64,000 bases of DNA from an uncultured Verrucomicrobiota bacterium (GCA_903907995.1 CAIVQH010000060.1:414913-478912); one strand, 5' to 3'; numbered from the stretch's first letter, positions 54,701-62,752 are shown. Numbers and translations are program-made. Notes: generated from the letters alone by a model not told the origin.

Positions 54701-56090
54701 CCGCGCCATGCAGGTTGCCCACGTCGGTGAGCGCCACGGCGGGGCATTCGTGCTTCACGGCAAGGGCCACGACCGCGGCCGGCGACAGCGTCGAGTCAAG
54801 AAACGTGTAGTGGCTGTGCACATGCAGCGGCACGGCGCGCACCTTCGTCGGGGCCACGCGCACCACGAGTCGTCGCGGCGAGGGCGCGGGCGCCGGTGCC
54901 GGTGGGGCCTCGAGATTGGTAAGCGGCGCTTCCCGAAGCCGGAAATCGTGCCCCCGCAGGATGACGCCGCGCCCATGGGTCTTGCGGAGCCGGTCCACGA
55001 TGTGTGCGAGCCGCTCATGGGCCTCCTGCCGCCGGGCGTCCGCTTCGAGGGGCAGTTCCACGCTGAACCGGCCGCAGTGGACATTCGACAGCTTCAACGA
55101 CACGAGCCGCAGGCTGACGCGCCGCCGCCACGCCTGCCGCAGCATGATCCCGAGCCGGCCGTAAACGTCCGTCTCCAGCGCCGTCGGTTCGCGCAGGCTC
55201 TCGCCGCACTGGTCCTCGGCCAGGTCGTTGTACCTCACCTTTACCGTGAGCGTGCGGATCGTGTGGCCCTCGGCGCGGACCCGGGCGAAGAGGTTGTCCG
55301 CCATCCGGCGAAGCGTGGCCTCGGCATAGCCCTCGTCGGTCACATCGGCCATGAAGGTCTGCTGTTCGCCGAAGGACTTGGCCACGCCCCGCGACGTGAT
55401 CACCGGCCGGTCATCGATGCCCCGGGCGAACTGGCGCAGGGCCAGCGCCTGGCTGCCCACGATCAGCTCCAGCAGGTCCACGGGCGTGTCCGCAATGTGC
55501 GCGATGTCCGCGAGCCCCGCCGTGGTCAGGCGGGCGGAAGTCTTCGGGCCGACGCCGGGCAGCCATTTGTTCGGCAGCGGTGACAGGAAGGCCGCCTCCT
55601 GCCCCGCCGGCACCTCCTGAAAGGCCGCCGGCTTGTGGAGCTTCGCTGCGATCTGGCTCACGAGCTTGTTGCTGCCGATGCCCTCGCTGACGTTCAGCTT
55701 GAGGCTCTGCCGGATGGTGTCGCGGACCTTGCGGGCGATTTCATGCGCGGGTTTTCCCGTGGCGGTCAGGTCGAAGTAGCCCTCATCCACCGAGGTGATT
55801 TCCACGTCCGGCGTAAAATCCTGCGGATAGGAGAACATCCACCGGCTGAACTGCTCGTACCGCTCGAAGTCGCCCGGCAGCACGATCAGCTTGGGACAGA
55901 GCCGGCGCGCCTGCGACGTGGGCATGGGGGTGTACACGCCAAATTTGCGCGCCTCGTAGCTGGCGCTGGCGATGATGCCGCGCTTCTCGCCACCCACGGC
56001 GATGGCCTTGCCGCGCAGCCGGGAATCGGCCGCCTGCTCCACCGCCGCGTAGAAGGCGTCGGCATCCAGATGGACAATGGCACGGGACAT
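51666..56090 (-). CDS. Fused Y-family (DinB/Pol IV) and C-family (DnaE2-like) DNA polymerase
   Basis: A 1474-residue two-polymerase protein. Residues ~1-387 are a full Pol IV: palm Asp D9 (VHLDADAFYAAVEQ), SVDEGYFDLT with D102/E103, the helix-hairpin-helix LPGVGPKTSARL and the little-finger domain. A Pro/Ala linker (~393-405) leads to a DnaE/DnaE2-type polymerase. This has a PHP domain (~420-640; VHSHYTFLDS, ALTDVGNLHG), the catalytic triad in LPDIDIDF (D769-D773) with D935 in VGLVKLDVLAQGG, the NFTGYTFNKAHSTAYG fingers block and a C-terminal OB fold (~1345-1410). One continuous frame with no stop or shift joins them. It lies 32 bp after lexA, so SOS control is likely. Both catalytic centres look intact, unlike ImuB, which is inactive. 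Confidence 0.93.
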   Translation of the reverse strand: MSRAIVHLDADAFYAAVEQAADSRLRGKAIAVGGEKRGIIASASYEARKFGVYTPMPTSQARRLCPKLIVLPGDFERYEQFSRWMFSYPQDFTPDVEITSVDEGYFDLTATGKPAHEIARKVRDTIRQSLKLNVSEGIGSNKLVSQIAAKLHKPAAFQEVPAGQEAAFLSPLPNKWLPGVGPKTSARLTTAGLADIAHIADTPVDLLELIVGSQALALRQFARGIDDRPVITSRGVAKSFGEQQTFMADVTDEGYAEATLRRMADNLFARVRAEGHTIRTLTVKVRYNDLAEDQCGESLREPTALETDVYGRLGIMLRQAWRRRVSLRLVSLKLSNVHCGRFSVELPLEADARRQEAHERLAHIVDRLRKTHGRGVILRGHDFRLREAPLTNLEAPPAPAPAPSPRRLVVRVAPTKVRAVPLHVHSHYTFLDSTLSPAAVVALAVKHECPAVALTDVGNLHGAAEFAQAAKAQGIKPVFGAELRVGTHTLLAYVESAIGYANLCRLLSRRKAAVSDESVATQQGMPLKLGELDGLTEGLLAVSDDVSLASLFPGRFYEAATAKPASGRFKLVPCSPVHYGTPADRLHYDLVQSIRTRTLLRQEHPEKRVGGTLHLRTPRELALKYAGRPEVLAHSLELVERCNFVFPEGAPQFPDYDPPDGSTPHAFLRKLVLAGLHDRYKDRAGQFKAQVEEELRIIAEVGYEGYFLLVWELLQTCREKGIEWITRGSAADSLVCYCLRISDVCPIRFGLYFKRFLNRERMSQNKLPDIDIDFAHDVKDDVVKMLFARHGPKNCAIVGGFSTFQARAAFGDVAKVLGVAEREVRRFTERFPWSFGGGWQSDEPKPEDGVRLSDLLAARPECRELPVNEEPFKTALELTGYLEGVPRNPKMHPCGVVLSRDPIHTLTPTFISAKGYPTTHLDMDAVEQVGLVKLDVLAQGGLAVLRDAKKSLAARGIGVDFNALEPWDDPTVWSMIAGGGARAVHHIESPAMTSLCQMMNVAEIDGVIGLVAVIRPGAANEGKKLGFTRRYQGLEPTTYPHPSLEPCLRSTYGLVVFEEHVLQICETFAGLSLDWADKLRRALNRSQAHKIAEIRAPFMECARKQGHSPEEIAGVWDLVSNFTGYTFNKAHSTAYGIEAYWGAWMKHYHPAEFLAAVLTNGKGFYPALVYVLEARRLGLSFAPPSVNDPGPAFTVHGRTIRVPLMRAKGLTERTTKALEAERARAPFTSLADVFHRVRPGPEELEAMIRVGAFDEFGPPRTAQFWEAQWLHQSFHGTGDAAQGWLLAPPGMERLPEVSLREPTRAERLAAEDELFGYPVSGHPLELYADVAWDTYCPVSRFKDHIGEEVVTCGLVVEQRTHHQVTGEPMKFLTLADWTGMVESELFADTYRSHGLATVRYPVLEVTARVEPFENNNGFTLRVLRAGKPRRTADQPVPIHRVDLPGRPPSSKKPSAISPLPTHSQYVLQSEAGQR

Positions 56091-56097
56091 GGAACTT

Positions 56098-56117
56098 GGG
56101 ACCCGGGACCCGGGACC
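56098..56117. repeat. GGGACCC heptamer repeats in the lexA-polymerase spacer
   Basis: Nearly three tandem copies of the heptamer GGGACCC fill the 32-bp gap between lexA and the polymerase fusion gene. On the coding (minus) strand no Shine-Dalgarno sequence is seen before the ATG at 56090, so the fusion gene may depend on coupling to lexA translation. Confidence 0.7.
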
Positions 56118-56122
56118 TGATT

Positions 56123-56737
56123 TCAGGGAGCTTTCCGGATCAGGGCACGGAACACCCCTTGCACTATGAGTTCATCGACCGGAACGAGGTCGGGGTACTT
56201 CGGATTTTCCGCCCGGAGGAAGGGGCGGCGGTTCTTCACGAGGTACGTCTTGAGCGTGCTCTGGCCATCGATCAGGGCCGCCACGATCTGGCCGTGACGC
56301 GGTTCGGCCCCGTGCTCCAGCAGCACGAGGTCCCCATCGAGAATGCCGCACCCGATCATGGAATCCCCCCGCACCCGCAGCGCGAAGGTCCGCGCTGTCG
56401 GCTTCAGTTGCAGCTCGTCGAGGTCCACGGCGAGGCACCCTTCCGCCTCCGCTTCGCGGTCCTCGGCCCGACCGGCCGGAATGCTGCCGAAGATCGGGAT
56501 CTCCGCCGTGCGATGGCGGGGCCGCACGGACACCGGCCGCAACGAGCGCGCCTTGCGCCCATCGCGCACCAGCGCGCCCTTGGCCACCAGGGCCCGGACG
56601 TGGCACTGCGCCGCGTGCGCGCTGGCAAAGCCGAAGTGCGCGGCAATCTCCCGGTGCGTGGGACAGGGCTGCCCCTGCCGCACCGCTTCGGCGACGAAAT
56701 CGAGCACGGCCTGCTGCCGTCCGGTCAGATCCTTCAT
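56123..56737 (-). CDS. lexA: LexA repressor
   Basis: A 204-residue SOS repressor. The N-terminal winged helix (TGRQQAVLDFVAEAVRQG, PTHREIAAHFGFAS) is followed by the autocleavage site Ala88-Gly89 (SIPAGRAED) and the serine-lysine dyad S126 (GDSMIGCGI) and K163 (STLKTYLV). It represses SOS genes until RecA* triggers self-cleavage. An operator overlaps its own promoter just upstream. It is the first gene of a two-gene unit with the polymerase fusion. Confidence 0.95.
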   Translation of the reverse strand: MKDLTGRQQAVLDFVAEAVRQGQPCPTHREIAAHFGFASAHAAQCHVRALVAKGALVRDGRKARSLRPVSVRPRHRTAEIPIFGSIPAGRAEDREAEAEGCLAVDLDELQLKPTARTFALRVRGDSMIGCGILDGDLVLLEHGAEPRHGQIVAALIDGQSTLKTYLVKNRRPFLRAENPKYPDLVPVDELIVQGVFRALIRKAP

Positions 56738-56757
56738 TACTGTTCAAATGAACAGTA
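56738..56757. promoter_or_regulatory. LexA operator (SOS box) of lexA
   Basis: TGTTC (56741-56745), four bases and GAACA (56750-56754) form a palindrome that extends to ACTGTTC/GAACAGT and lies directly before the lexA start codon. TGTTC-N4-GAACA is, as I recall, the motif described for LexA of Verrucomicrobia. The site suggests that lexA regulates itself and the polymerase fusion. Confidence 0.85.
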
Positions 56758-56782
56758 GTCGTTCACGCGGTCAACCTTGAGT

Positions 56783-56796
56783 TGTTCACCGGGACA
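56783..56796. promoter_or_regulatory. Second, weaker LexA-like box
   Basis: TGTTC (56783-56787), ACCG and GGACA (56792-56796) match the same motif with one mismatch. It lies 42 bp upstream of the main box (start to start), so LexA could bind both sites and hold the promoter more tightly. Confidence 0.5.
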
Positions 56797-57042
56797 AAGG
56801 CGGTCCGAGCCGACCCATGCAACGCCGGTCTCCGACCCGGCGTGAAGGCTGGCCGCATCGGGCGGAACGCCGAACATTGCTCGGCCTGAGCCAATGGGCT
56901 TTGGCAGGGATCATCCGGTTATCTCTGGCATGGCAAGTCGCTTACCCGAAGGAGCCTTCACTTCGGCATCTGCCCTTGAATCCTCCAAGAATCTGCCATC
57001 CAGACACATGGCACGCCCCGTGCAAGGAAAGCCGGCAAGCCT
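56797..57042. other. Intergenic region with no recognisable gene
   Basis: The region lies between the divergent lexA and response-regulator genes. No protein-like frame, strong hairpin or repeat is seen. It presumably holds the promoter of the response-regulator gene. Confidence 0.35.
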
Positions 57043-57066
57043 GTGACGCACGGCCAGCAACAAAAG

Positions 57067-57498
57067 ATGGCTCCCCACCGCATACTGATCGCCGACGATG
57101 ATCCCTTTGTTCGCGGCAGTCTGGCGGCCGTTCTGGAATCCGAGGGCTTTGTCGTGGATCAGGCCCAGAATGGCATCGAAGCCGTCACCCATGCCCTTGG
57201 CCACACGCCTGATCTCGCTTTGCTCGACCTCAACATGCCGAACTGGAACGGGTGGCGTGCCTGCTGCCAGCTCGACCAGATCAGGCCCCTGTTGCCCGTC
57301 ATCATCATTACCGCCCGCCCCAATCAGTATCCGAAGGCGGTGGAGCTGGGTGTGGATGCCTTCATGGAGAAACCGCTGAACCTGCCCCTTCTGATCGAGG
57401 CCATCCGACAACTGACCGACCAAGACAAGACGCACCAGGTCCGACGAACAACGAACCGCGCCTTTGTGACCCAATTGCTCGGCAGCCCCGAAAGCTGA
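57067..57498 (+). CDS. Single-domain response regulator
   Basis: A 143-residue CheY-like protein. The acidic pair (IADDDPF), the phosphoacceptor D54 (LALLDLNMP) and the conserved Lys (FMEKPLNLP) are all present. After the domain come ~25 residues without a DNA-binding output, so it probably acts as a phosphorelay shuttle or binds a partner. The start is ATG 57067; a GTG at 57043 would add eight residues. No partner kinase lies next to it. Confidence 0.85.
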   Translation: MAPHRILIADDDPFVRGSLAAVLESEGFVVDQAQNGIEAVTHALGHTPDLALLDLNMPNWNGWRACCQLDQIRPLLPVIIITARPNQYPKAVELGVDAFMEKPLNLPLLIEAIRQLTDQDKTHQVRRTTNRAFVTQLLGSPES

Positions 57499-57536
57499 CG
57501 GAAAGCCGGCGTAATCCCCCGGTCAGTGGGGAATCT

Positions 57537-58115
57537 TCACTCGCGTTCGGTGAAGCAATAGCCGGCCCCGCAGGCAACGATCGGCGATGGGCCGTCGTGG
57601 TGAAGGTCGGTCCGAAGTTCCGCGGCAATCGCCTTCGAATCCAAATCAAAACGGAGCATGGTGCCTGCGGAAACCAGCAATAAACTCCCATCGCTTTCAA
57701 TGATGTCAGCATCGTCCATCCAGAGGCGGGCGTTGGCTTTTACAGCAGGATCAGCGGCAATAGAATGTCGCCACAAAAGCGTGCCTGTTTTGGGATCAAG
57801 GGCGAAAAGTGTCCCGCCCCCAAATGCAAAGACGTGATTTTTCCCGACCAAATAGGAGAAACGCCTTACTGACCGATCACTATCTCGAAAGTCATAACTT
57901 CCGAAGGGCCGGTCGGGAATATCTTCTGGCAGGGTGAATTTCCAGATCGTGGTCTCTTTCCCGGCAGGTTGTGCATAGAGAGTATCGATGATCTTCTTTC
58001 CTTCTTCGGTAGATTGGCAAAACAGCAATATGTCGTTCCAATGCGCGAGATTGTAGGCGCCGTAGGGCAAGGCCATGGTCCATTGCAATTTTGCTTTGCG
58101 AAGAAAATACACATG
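57537..58115 (-). pseudogene. 5'-truncated PQQ-type beta-propeller gene
   Basis: A minus-strand frame of about 190 residues with propeller-like blades (FAFGGGTLFALDPKTGTLLWRH, LLLVSAGTMLRFDLDS, KETTIWKFTLPED). The frame is open back to 58226, but the first ~35 residues are very basic, lack a signal peptide and overlap a plus-strand membrane-protein gene at 58150. Normal proteins of this kind have a signal peptide and at least six blades; only about three are here. It looks like the C-terminal part of a secreted protein that lost its 5' end. Confidence 0.55.
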
Positions 58116-58149
58116 ATTGCTGCCGGCATTGCGCCAGGTGAGATCGGCA

Positions 58150-58389
58150 ATGCCCTTTGACCTCCTCTTCCTGATTCTCGGCAGCATGAGCGCGGGCGTT
58201 CTGCTCCTGGAGCATACGGACCTCAAGACCGCGCTGCTGCTGGCGCTGGCGGTCTGGTGCTTTTGCCGCGCCTACTATTTCGCCTTCTACGTGATTGAGC
58301 ATTACGTGGATCCAAGCTTCCGGTTTTCCGGCCTGTGGTCGTTTGCCCGGTACCTGGTGACGCGCCGCCAAGAGCGGCCACCGAACTGA
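58150..58389 (+). CDS. Small membrane protein, unknown
   Basis: A 79-residue protein with two hydrophobic helices (LLFLILGSMSAGVLLLE and TALLLALAVWCFCRAYYFAFYV) and a basic C-terminus (YLVTRRQERPPN). I do not recognise a family. ATG 58150; the frame begins at 58117 but the extra residues are unlike the rest. It overlaps the 5' edge of the broken propeller gene on the other strand. Confidence 0.55.
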   Translation: MPFDLLFLILGSMSAGVLLLEHTDLKTALLLALAVWCFCRAYYFAFYVIEHYVDPSFRFSGLWSFARYLVTRRQERPPN

Positions 58390-58426
58390 GTGTTCACCGA
58401 GGCAATGAGGTCCATTATTTCCGGCC

Positions 58427-58692
58427 CGCAGCGAAGTCCGCGAGGTCTTGGACTGCGGTAGTCCTCTACCGCTTTGTGGGGCGGGAAAATTAACAACAAA
58501 GGAACCAAGGAACGAAGAAAACCTCCGGCAGGATTGTTTTGGGGTCTCGGTCCATTGTTTCTTGGTTGTTTTCATCCACCGGGCAGTCGAAAGCGCCAGA
58601 GGGCTGGTACAGCCCAAGACGCTACCGCGACTCTCAGCACCGCCGCCGAGTCCGCGAGGCTTTGAATTGGGGGGAGTCCTCGGCCGCTTTCT
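58427..58692. repeat. Pair of dispersed imperfect repeats
   Basis: AGTCCGCGAGG...AGTCCTC...CCGCTTT occurs at 58435-58475 and again, about 70 percent identical by eye, at 58649-58690; the first copy holds a small palindrome (GCGGTAGTCCTCTACCGC). Together with a related stretch near 58585-58640 they fill most of the 368-bp gap before the next gene. The gap holds no gene. Confidence 0.6.
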
Positions 58693-58757
58693 TTCCTAAC
58701 TCATCCTTCATCACCAACCTCCTTCTAAGAAACCTGCGACCGGTCCGTTATCCCGAT

Positions 58758-59264
58758 GTGAGCACCCTCCGCAAACACTCTTCGGCCGCCCTGGCTATCG
58801 CCCTGCTGACCCTGCTCAACTTCTTCCCCACCCCGGCACTCGCCCTCAAAGTGCTTTCGCGCGTGACGCCCGAGAGTGCCGAGGCCAATGGCTTTTCCCT
58901 GACGGTTGAGAAGCATCCGGATGGGACCGTGAGATTCACGCTCAGCCGCGACCTCACCAAGGTGAGGCAGTTTCCCGCCGACTCCGGCCTCAAGGTATCA
59001 CGCTCGGCGACCCTGAGGGTGTACGATCCCTCCGGATTGCGGGCGGTGGTGGAAGTGGCTCCCACTACCCGAGCGCAACCGAACACCACCAGCTACCGGT
59101 TCACCCTTGCCCCGGACTGCGTTGCCACTTCCACACTGACCGTGACTGAGGATGACGACTACGTGGACCCCAAGGAAGAGCGTCTCCTGGGCGGCGGCAC
59201 GCACTATGAGTTTGCGCTCGGACCATTCGCCGGGCACTCCTCCGTGGAGCAAGCGCCGAAGTGA
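58758..59264 (+). CDS. Secreted protein, unknown
   Basis: A 168-residue protein with a signal peptide (SSAALAIALLTLLNFFPTPALA) and a beta-rich mature part (KVLSRVTPESAEANGFSLTV, RFTLSRDLTKVRQF, ATLRVYDPSGLRAVVEV). It shows no recognisable catalytic motif. GTG 58758 gives the correct signal peptide; the frame upstream is repeat sequence. It overlaps the start of the GIY-YIG gene by 4 bp (GTGA). Confidence 0.65.
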   Translation: MSTLRKHSSAALAIALLTLLNFFPTPALALKVLSRVTPESAEANGFSLTVEKHPDGTVRFTLSRDLTKVRQFPADSGLKVSRSATLRVYDPSGLRAVVEVAPTTRAQPNTTSYRFTLAPDCVATSTLTVTEDDDYVDPKEERLLGGGTHYEFALGPFAGHSSVEQAPK

Positions 59265-60073
59265 CGGGACGGCCTGCGGCGGGATCGTCCGCCATCCCCC
59301 GCCGATGTCCCAGCCGGCGCGCTTCGCTGAGCGTGCCTGCCGTCCAAACCCGCTTTTGGCCCGATGCCCGGCCGCTCGTTGAGCGGCTGGGGCGCGATTT
59401 CTTTCGCACGCTGCCGACTCACGCGGGCGTTTACCGGCTGCTCGATGCCCACGAAACCGTGCTCTACGTGGGCAAGGCCAAGAACCTCCGCCAGCGGCTG
59501 AACAGCTACCGCGTGGCCAATCCCGAGCGGCTGCCCCGCCGGCTGGTGCGGCTGCTCAATCGGGCGCAACGGATCGAATGGGAAGCGTGCGCCGATGAGG
59601 CCGCCGCTCTCGCCCGCGAAAGCGAACTGCTGCTCGCGCTGAAACCGCGTTTCAACCGCGCCGGCGTGTGGCCGGCCCCGCCCAAGTTCCTCGCCTGGCG
59701 CGTCACCGACTTGGGAGTGGAGCTAGCCATAGTGAAGACCCAGGCCGAGGGCTGGGCATGTCATGGCCCGCTCGGCAGCCGCGTGGTGCCACTCCGCGCC
59801 CTGCTGGTACGCCGGCTCTGGTGCGCGCTGCACCCCGCTCACGGTATTGGAGCAATGCCGGCGGGCTGGTTCGATGGCAGCCTGCCTGAGTGTGTGGTGG
59901 TGCCGTGGGGCACCGAACCCCAGCCGGTCGACCTGTCCGCCCGGCTAACCGCCCTGTTTGCCGGTGAAACGGCGGGCTTCGTGGAATGGCTCACCACCTC
60001 AACGCCTCCCGATGCCCATTCCTTTGACCGGCTGGCTTTGACCGCCGACCTGGAACTGCTGGCGGACGGTTGA
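59261..60073 (+). CDS. GIY-YIG nuclease domain protein
   Basis: A 270-residue protein. A GIY-YIG endonuclease domain occupies ~50-135 (GVYRLLDAHETVLYVGKAKNLRQRLNSY, with the catalytic Arg and, further on, ARESELLLALKPRFNR with the Glu). The rest, ~135 residues, is unlike UvrC and has no UvrB-binding or RNase H-like part, so it is closer to the Cho/UvrC N-terminal type nicking nucleases. It starts at a GTG overlapping the previous stop. A role in DNA repair is likely but inferred. Confidence 0.82.
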   Translation: MTGRPAAGSSAIPRRCPSRRASLSVPAVQTRFWPDARPLVERLGRDFFRTLPTHAGVYRLLDAHETVLYVGKAKNLRQRLNSYRVANPERLPRRLVRLLNRAQRIEWEACADEAAALARESELLLALKPRFNRAGVWPAPPKFLAWRVTDLGVELAIVKTQAEGWACHGPLGSRVVPLRALLVRRLWCALHPAHGIGAMPAGWFDGSLPECVVVPWGTEPQPVDLSARLTALFAGETAGFVEWLTTSTPPDAHSFDRLALTADLELLADG

Positions 60074-60248
60074 ACGGGAACGGCAACAGTCCTACTCCGT
60101 TTTGTGTTTCAGGTAGTGCTTCACCCCATGGCACGGACCCTGTTTCAGGCCCATAATCGGCTGACGAATCTGAACTGCCGCCACCCGGCGGGCTTCCGTA
60201 AACGCTGCCGACCGGATTCAGGCGGCAACACTGAGAGGAAAAACTGTC

Positions 60249-61007
60249 ATGCTAAGCAAAGCCAAAACGTTGAACGGTTACAAACTGGGGACCCTTGATG
60301 GCGAGCTGGGGAGCGTCAAAGAATTCTACTTCGACGACCGGCATTGGACCATCCGCTACCTGGTCGCCGATACGGGCACCTGGCTCAAGGAACGCAAGGT
60401 GCTGATTTCCCCGTATGCCCTGAAAAGCATCAATACGAGCCAGAAGCAGATCACAGTGGACCTGACCAAGAAGCAGATCGAGAGCGGCCCCTCTTTGGAT
60501 AGCCACAAGCCGGTTTCCCAGCAGTTCGAGGAGGATTACTACGCCTTCTACGGCTGGCCGACCTACTGGGACGGAACGTCGGTTTGGGGAGATTCCACCT
60601 TCCTGCAGCGCGATCCCAACAAATGGGGGAAATCCGTCACCAAGTCGAAGTCGGGCGACCGGCATCTCCGCAGCACCCACGAGGTCGCCGGCTACAGCCT
60701 TGAGGCCTTGGATGGCGAGATCGGCCACATCGAGGACTTCGTAATCGATGACGACACCTGGGAAATTCGTTATCTGGTGGTGGCCACCAAGAACTGGTGG
60801 CCGGGCAAGAAGGTGCTGGTGTCGCCTCAGTGGATCGAGCGCATCAGCTGGAGCGAGTCCAAGGTGTCCATCAATCTCTCCCGCGAAACCATCCAGCTCT
60901 CTCCCGAGTACACGGAGGATGCGCTGGTCACCCGGGATTATGAGATCGGCCTGCATCGTCACTACAACCGCAAGGGTTACTGGATTGACGCAACAGCGGC
61001 CGTTTAA
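60249..61007 (+). CDS. Protein with two PRC-barrel domains
   Basis: A 252-residue protein with two PRC-barrel domains, ~5-85 (NGYKLGTLDGELGSVKEFYFDD, WTIRYLVADTGTWL) and ~130-220 (AGYSLEALDGEIGHIEDFVID, WEIRYLVVATKNWWPGKKVLVS). PRC barrels occur in photosynthetic reaction centre H-subunits and in RNA-processing and stress proteins; the twin form with the aromatic linker is common in stress-related proteins of soil bacteria. ATG 60249 follows an AGAGGA ribosome-binding site. It has a 175-bp gap upstream. Confidence 0.85.
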   Translation: MLSKAKTLNGYKLGTLDGELGSVKEFYFDDRHWTIRYLVADTGTWLKERKVLISPYALKSINTSQKQITVDLTKKQIESGPSLDSHKPVSQQFEEDYYAFYGWPTYWDGTSVWGDSTFLQRDPNKWGKSVTKSKSGDRHLRSTHEVAGYSLEALDGEIGHIEDFVIDDDTWEIRYLVVATKNWWPGKKVLVSPQWIERISWSESKVSINLSRETIQLSPEYTEDALVTRDYEIGLHRHYNRKGYWIDATAAV

Positions 61008-61236
61008 CCGGATTTGCCAATGGATGAATGGGCTTCTGGCGGGTGCGATTGACAAATTGCCTCCTCGGAAGCCCATTTATTCGTTCGCCTTTGTGACCGC
61101 TCACAGGCATGCCAACGGAATAAATCCATCGGCACTGACAGGCTGAGGCTTCGCGCGGCCTATTGAATCCGGTTGCGCGAAAAGGGGCTTGGCTGCGGAA
61201 GCGACAGAGACGTCCGACTATCTGAATTCATTGATC

Positions 61237-62742
61237 ATGCAAGACACGAAAGCCGCCCACGGCAAAGCTCACCCGGCTCAAACAGGCCTAAGAGGTGATC
61301 GAGCGACACTGGCCGCCATCGCGCACCGGGCAATGATGGAGCGCGGTCTGGAGCCGGACTTTTCGGCCAAGGCATTGCAGGAGCTGGCGGCAATTCAAAA
61401 GCCGGCGGCCGCGAGTGATGGGGTGCGCGATCAGCGTGATCTGCTGTGGGCGTCCATCGACAATGATGACTCCCGCGATCTCGACCAGCTTACCGTGGCG
61501 GAGGCGCTTGAAAACGGCTGCGTCCGGATTCTCGTGGCCATCGCCGATGTGGATGCGCTGGTTCACAAGGGCTCGGCGATTGACGGCCATGCGGCACACA
61601 ACACCACCTCGGTTTATACGCCCGCCATCATCTTTCCGATGCTGCCCGTGGAACTGTCCACGAACCTGACCTCGCTGAACGAGAATCAGGACCGGATGGC
61701 CATCGTCACCGACATGGTGTTTGCGGCGGACGGTTCACTGGTCTCCTCGGACCGTTACCGCGCACAGGTTCGCAACCGCGCCAAACTGGCCTACCGCAGC
61801 GTCGGCACCTGGCTGGCCGGCGAAGGCACGCCGCCACCGCCGATTTCAAAGGTTCCCGGTCTCGACGCCAATCTCCGCCTCCAGGATCGCGTGGCCCAGA
61901 AGCTCGCGGAGGTCCGCAAACAAAAAGGGGCGCTCAGTTTGGAGACCCTGGAGCCGACGGCGGTCTTTGAGGGCGATGCCGTCGCCCAGCTGGAGCCGAA
62001 ATGGAAGAACCGGGCGACGCAGCTGATCGAGGACTTCATGATCGCGACCAATGAAGTGACTGCAACCTACCTCGCTGGCAAAGGGCTTCCGTCCATCCGC
62101 CGGGTGGTGAAGGAGCCCGAACGATGGGATCGCATCGTGACGCTGGCATCGGATCTGGGTGAGCGTCTCCCCGACAAGCCGGATGCCTTGGCGCTCGAAA
62201 CCTTTCTCGCGCACCGCCGTCAGGCCGACCCGGAGAAATTCACCGACCTTTCACTGGCCGTGGTCAAGCTGATCGGGCGGGGAGAGTATGCCCTCGATCT
62301 GCCCGGCGGTGAGCCGCCCGGACACTTTGCCCTCGCAGTCAAGGACTACACTCATTCCACCGCCCCGAACCGGCGATTTCCGGACCTGATCACGCAACGG
62401 CTGCTGAAAGCGGCGCTGGCCGCAGCGCCGTTGCCCTACACCGTCACGGAACTGAGGGACCTGGCGAAGTGCTGCACCGACCGGGAGGACGACGCCACCA
62501 AGGTGGAACGGCGGATGCGCAAGTCGGCGGCGGCGCTGCTCCTGTCCGGCCGAATTGGCGAATCCTTCGACGCCATCGTCACCGGGGCCTCGGACAAGGG
62601 GACGTGGGTGCGGCTCTTCCAGCCCCCGACCGAAGGCCGGCTGGAACGCGGGAGCCAGGGTCTCGACGTGGGCGACAAGCTCCGCGTCAAACTGATCCAC
62701 ACCGACGTCGAGCGCGGCTTCATCGACTTCGCGCGCGACTGA
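61237..62742 (+). CDS. RNB-domain ribonuclease (RNase II/R family)
   Basis: A 501-residue 3'-5' exoribonuclease. The RNB catalytic domain begins at LWASIDNDDSRDLDQLTVAE, with the metal-binding aspartates, and includes FPMLPVELSTNLTSLNENQDRMAIV, IEDFMIATNEVTATYLAG and YTHSTAPNRRFPDLITQRLL. The N-terminal cold-shock domains of RNase II/R are missing or very short, and a small S1-like barrel closes the protein (VTGASDKGTWVRLF). ATG 61237 is preferred over TTG 61189. Confidence 0.9.
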   Translation: MQDTKAAHGKAHPAQTGLRGDRATLAAIAHRAMMERGLEPDFSAKALQELAAIQKPAAASDGVRDQRDLLWASIDNDDSRDLDQLTVAEALENGCVRILVAIADVDALVHKGSAIDGHAAHNTTSVYTPAIIFPMLPVELSTNLTSLNENQDRMAIVTDMVFAADGSLVSSDRYRAQVRNRAKLAYRSVGTWLAGEGTPPPPISKVPGLDANLRLQDRVAQKLAEVRKQKGALSLETLEPTAVFEGDAVAQLEPKWKNRATQLIEDFMIATNEVTATYLAGKGLPSIRRVVKEPERWDRIVTLASDLGERLPDKPDALALETFLAHRRQADPEKFTDLSLAVVKLIGRGEYALDLPGGEPPGHFALAVKDYTHSTAPNRRFPDLITQRLLKAALAAAPLPYTVTELRDLAKCCTDREDDATKVERRMRKSAAALLLSGRIGESFDAIVTGASDKGTWVRLFQPPTEGRLERGSQGLDVGDKLRVKLIHTDVERGFIDFARD

Positions 62743-62752
62743 AGGTGTCAGT

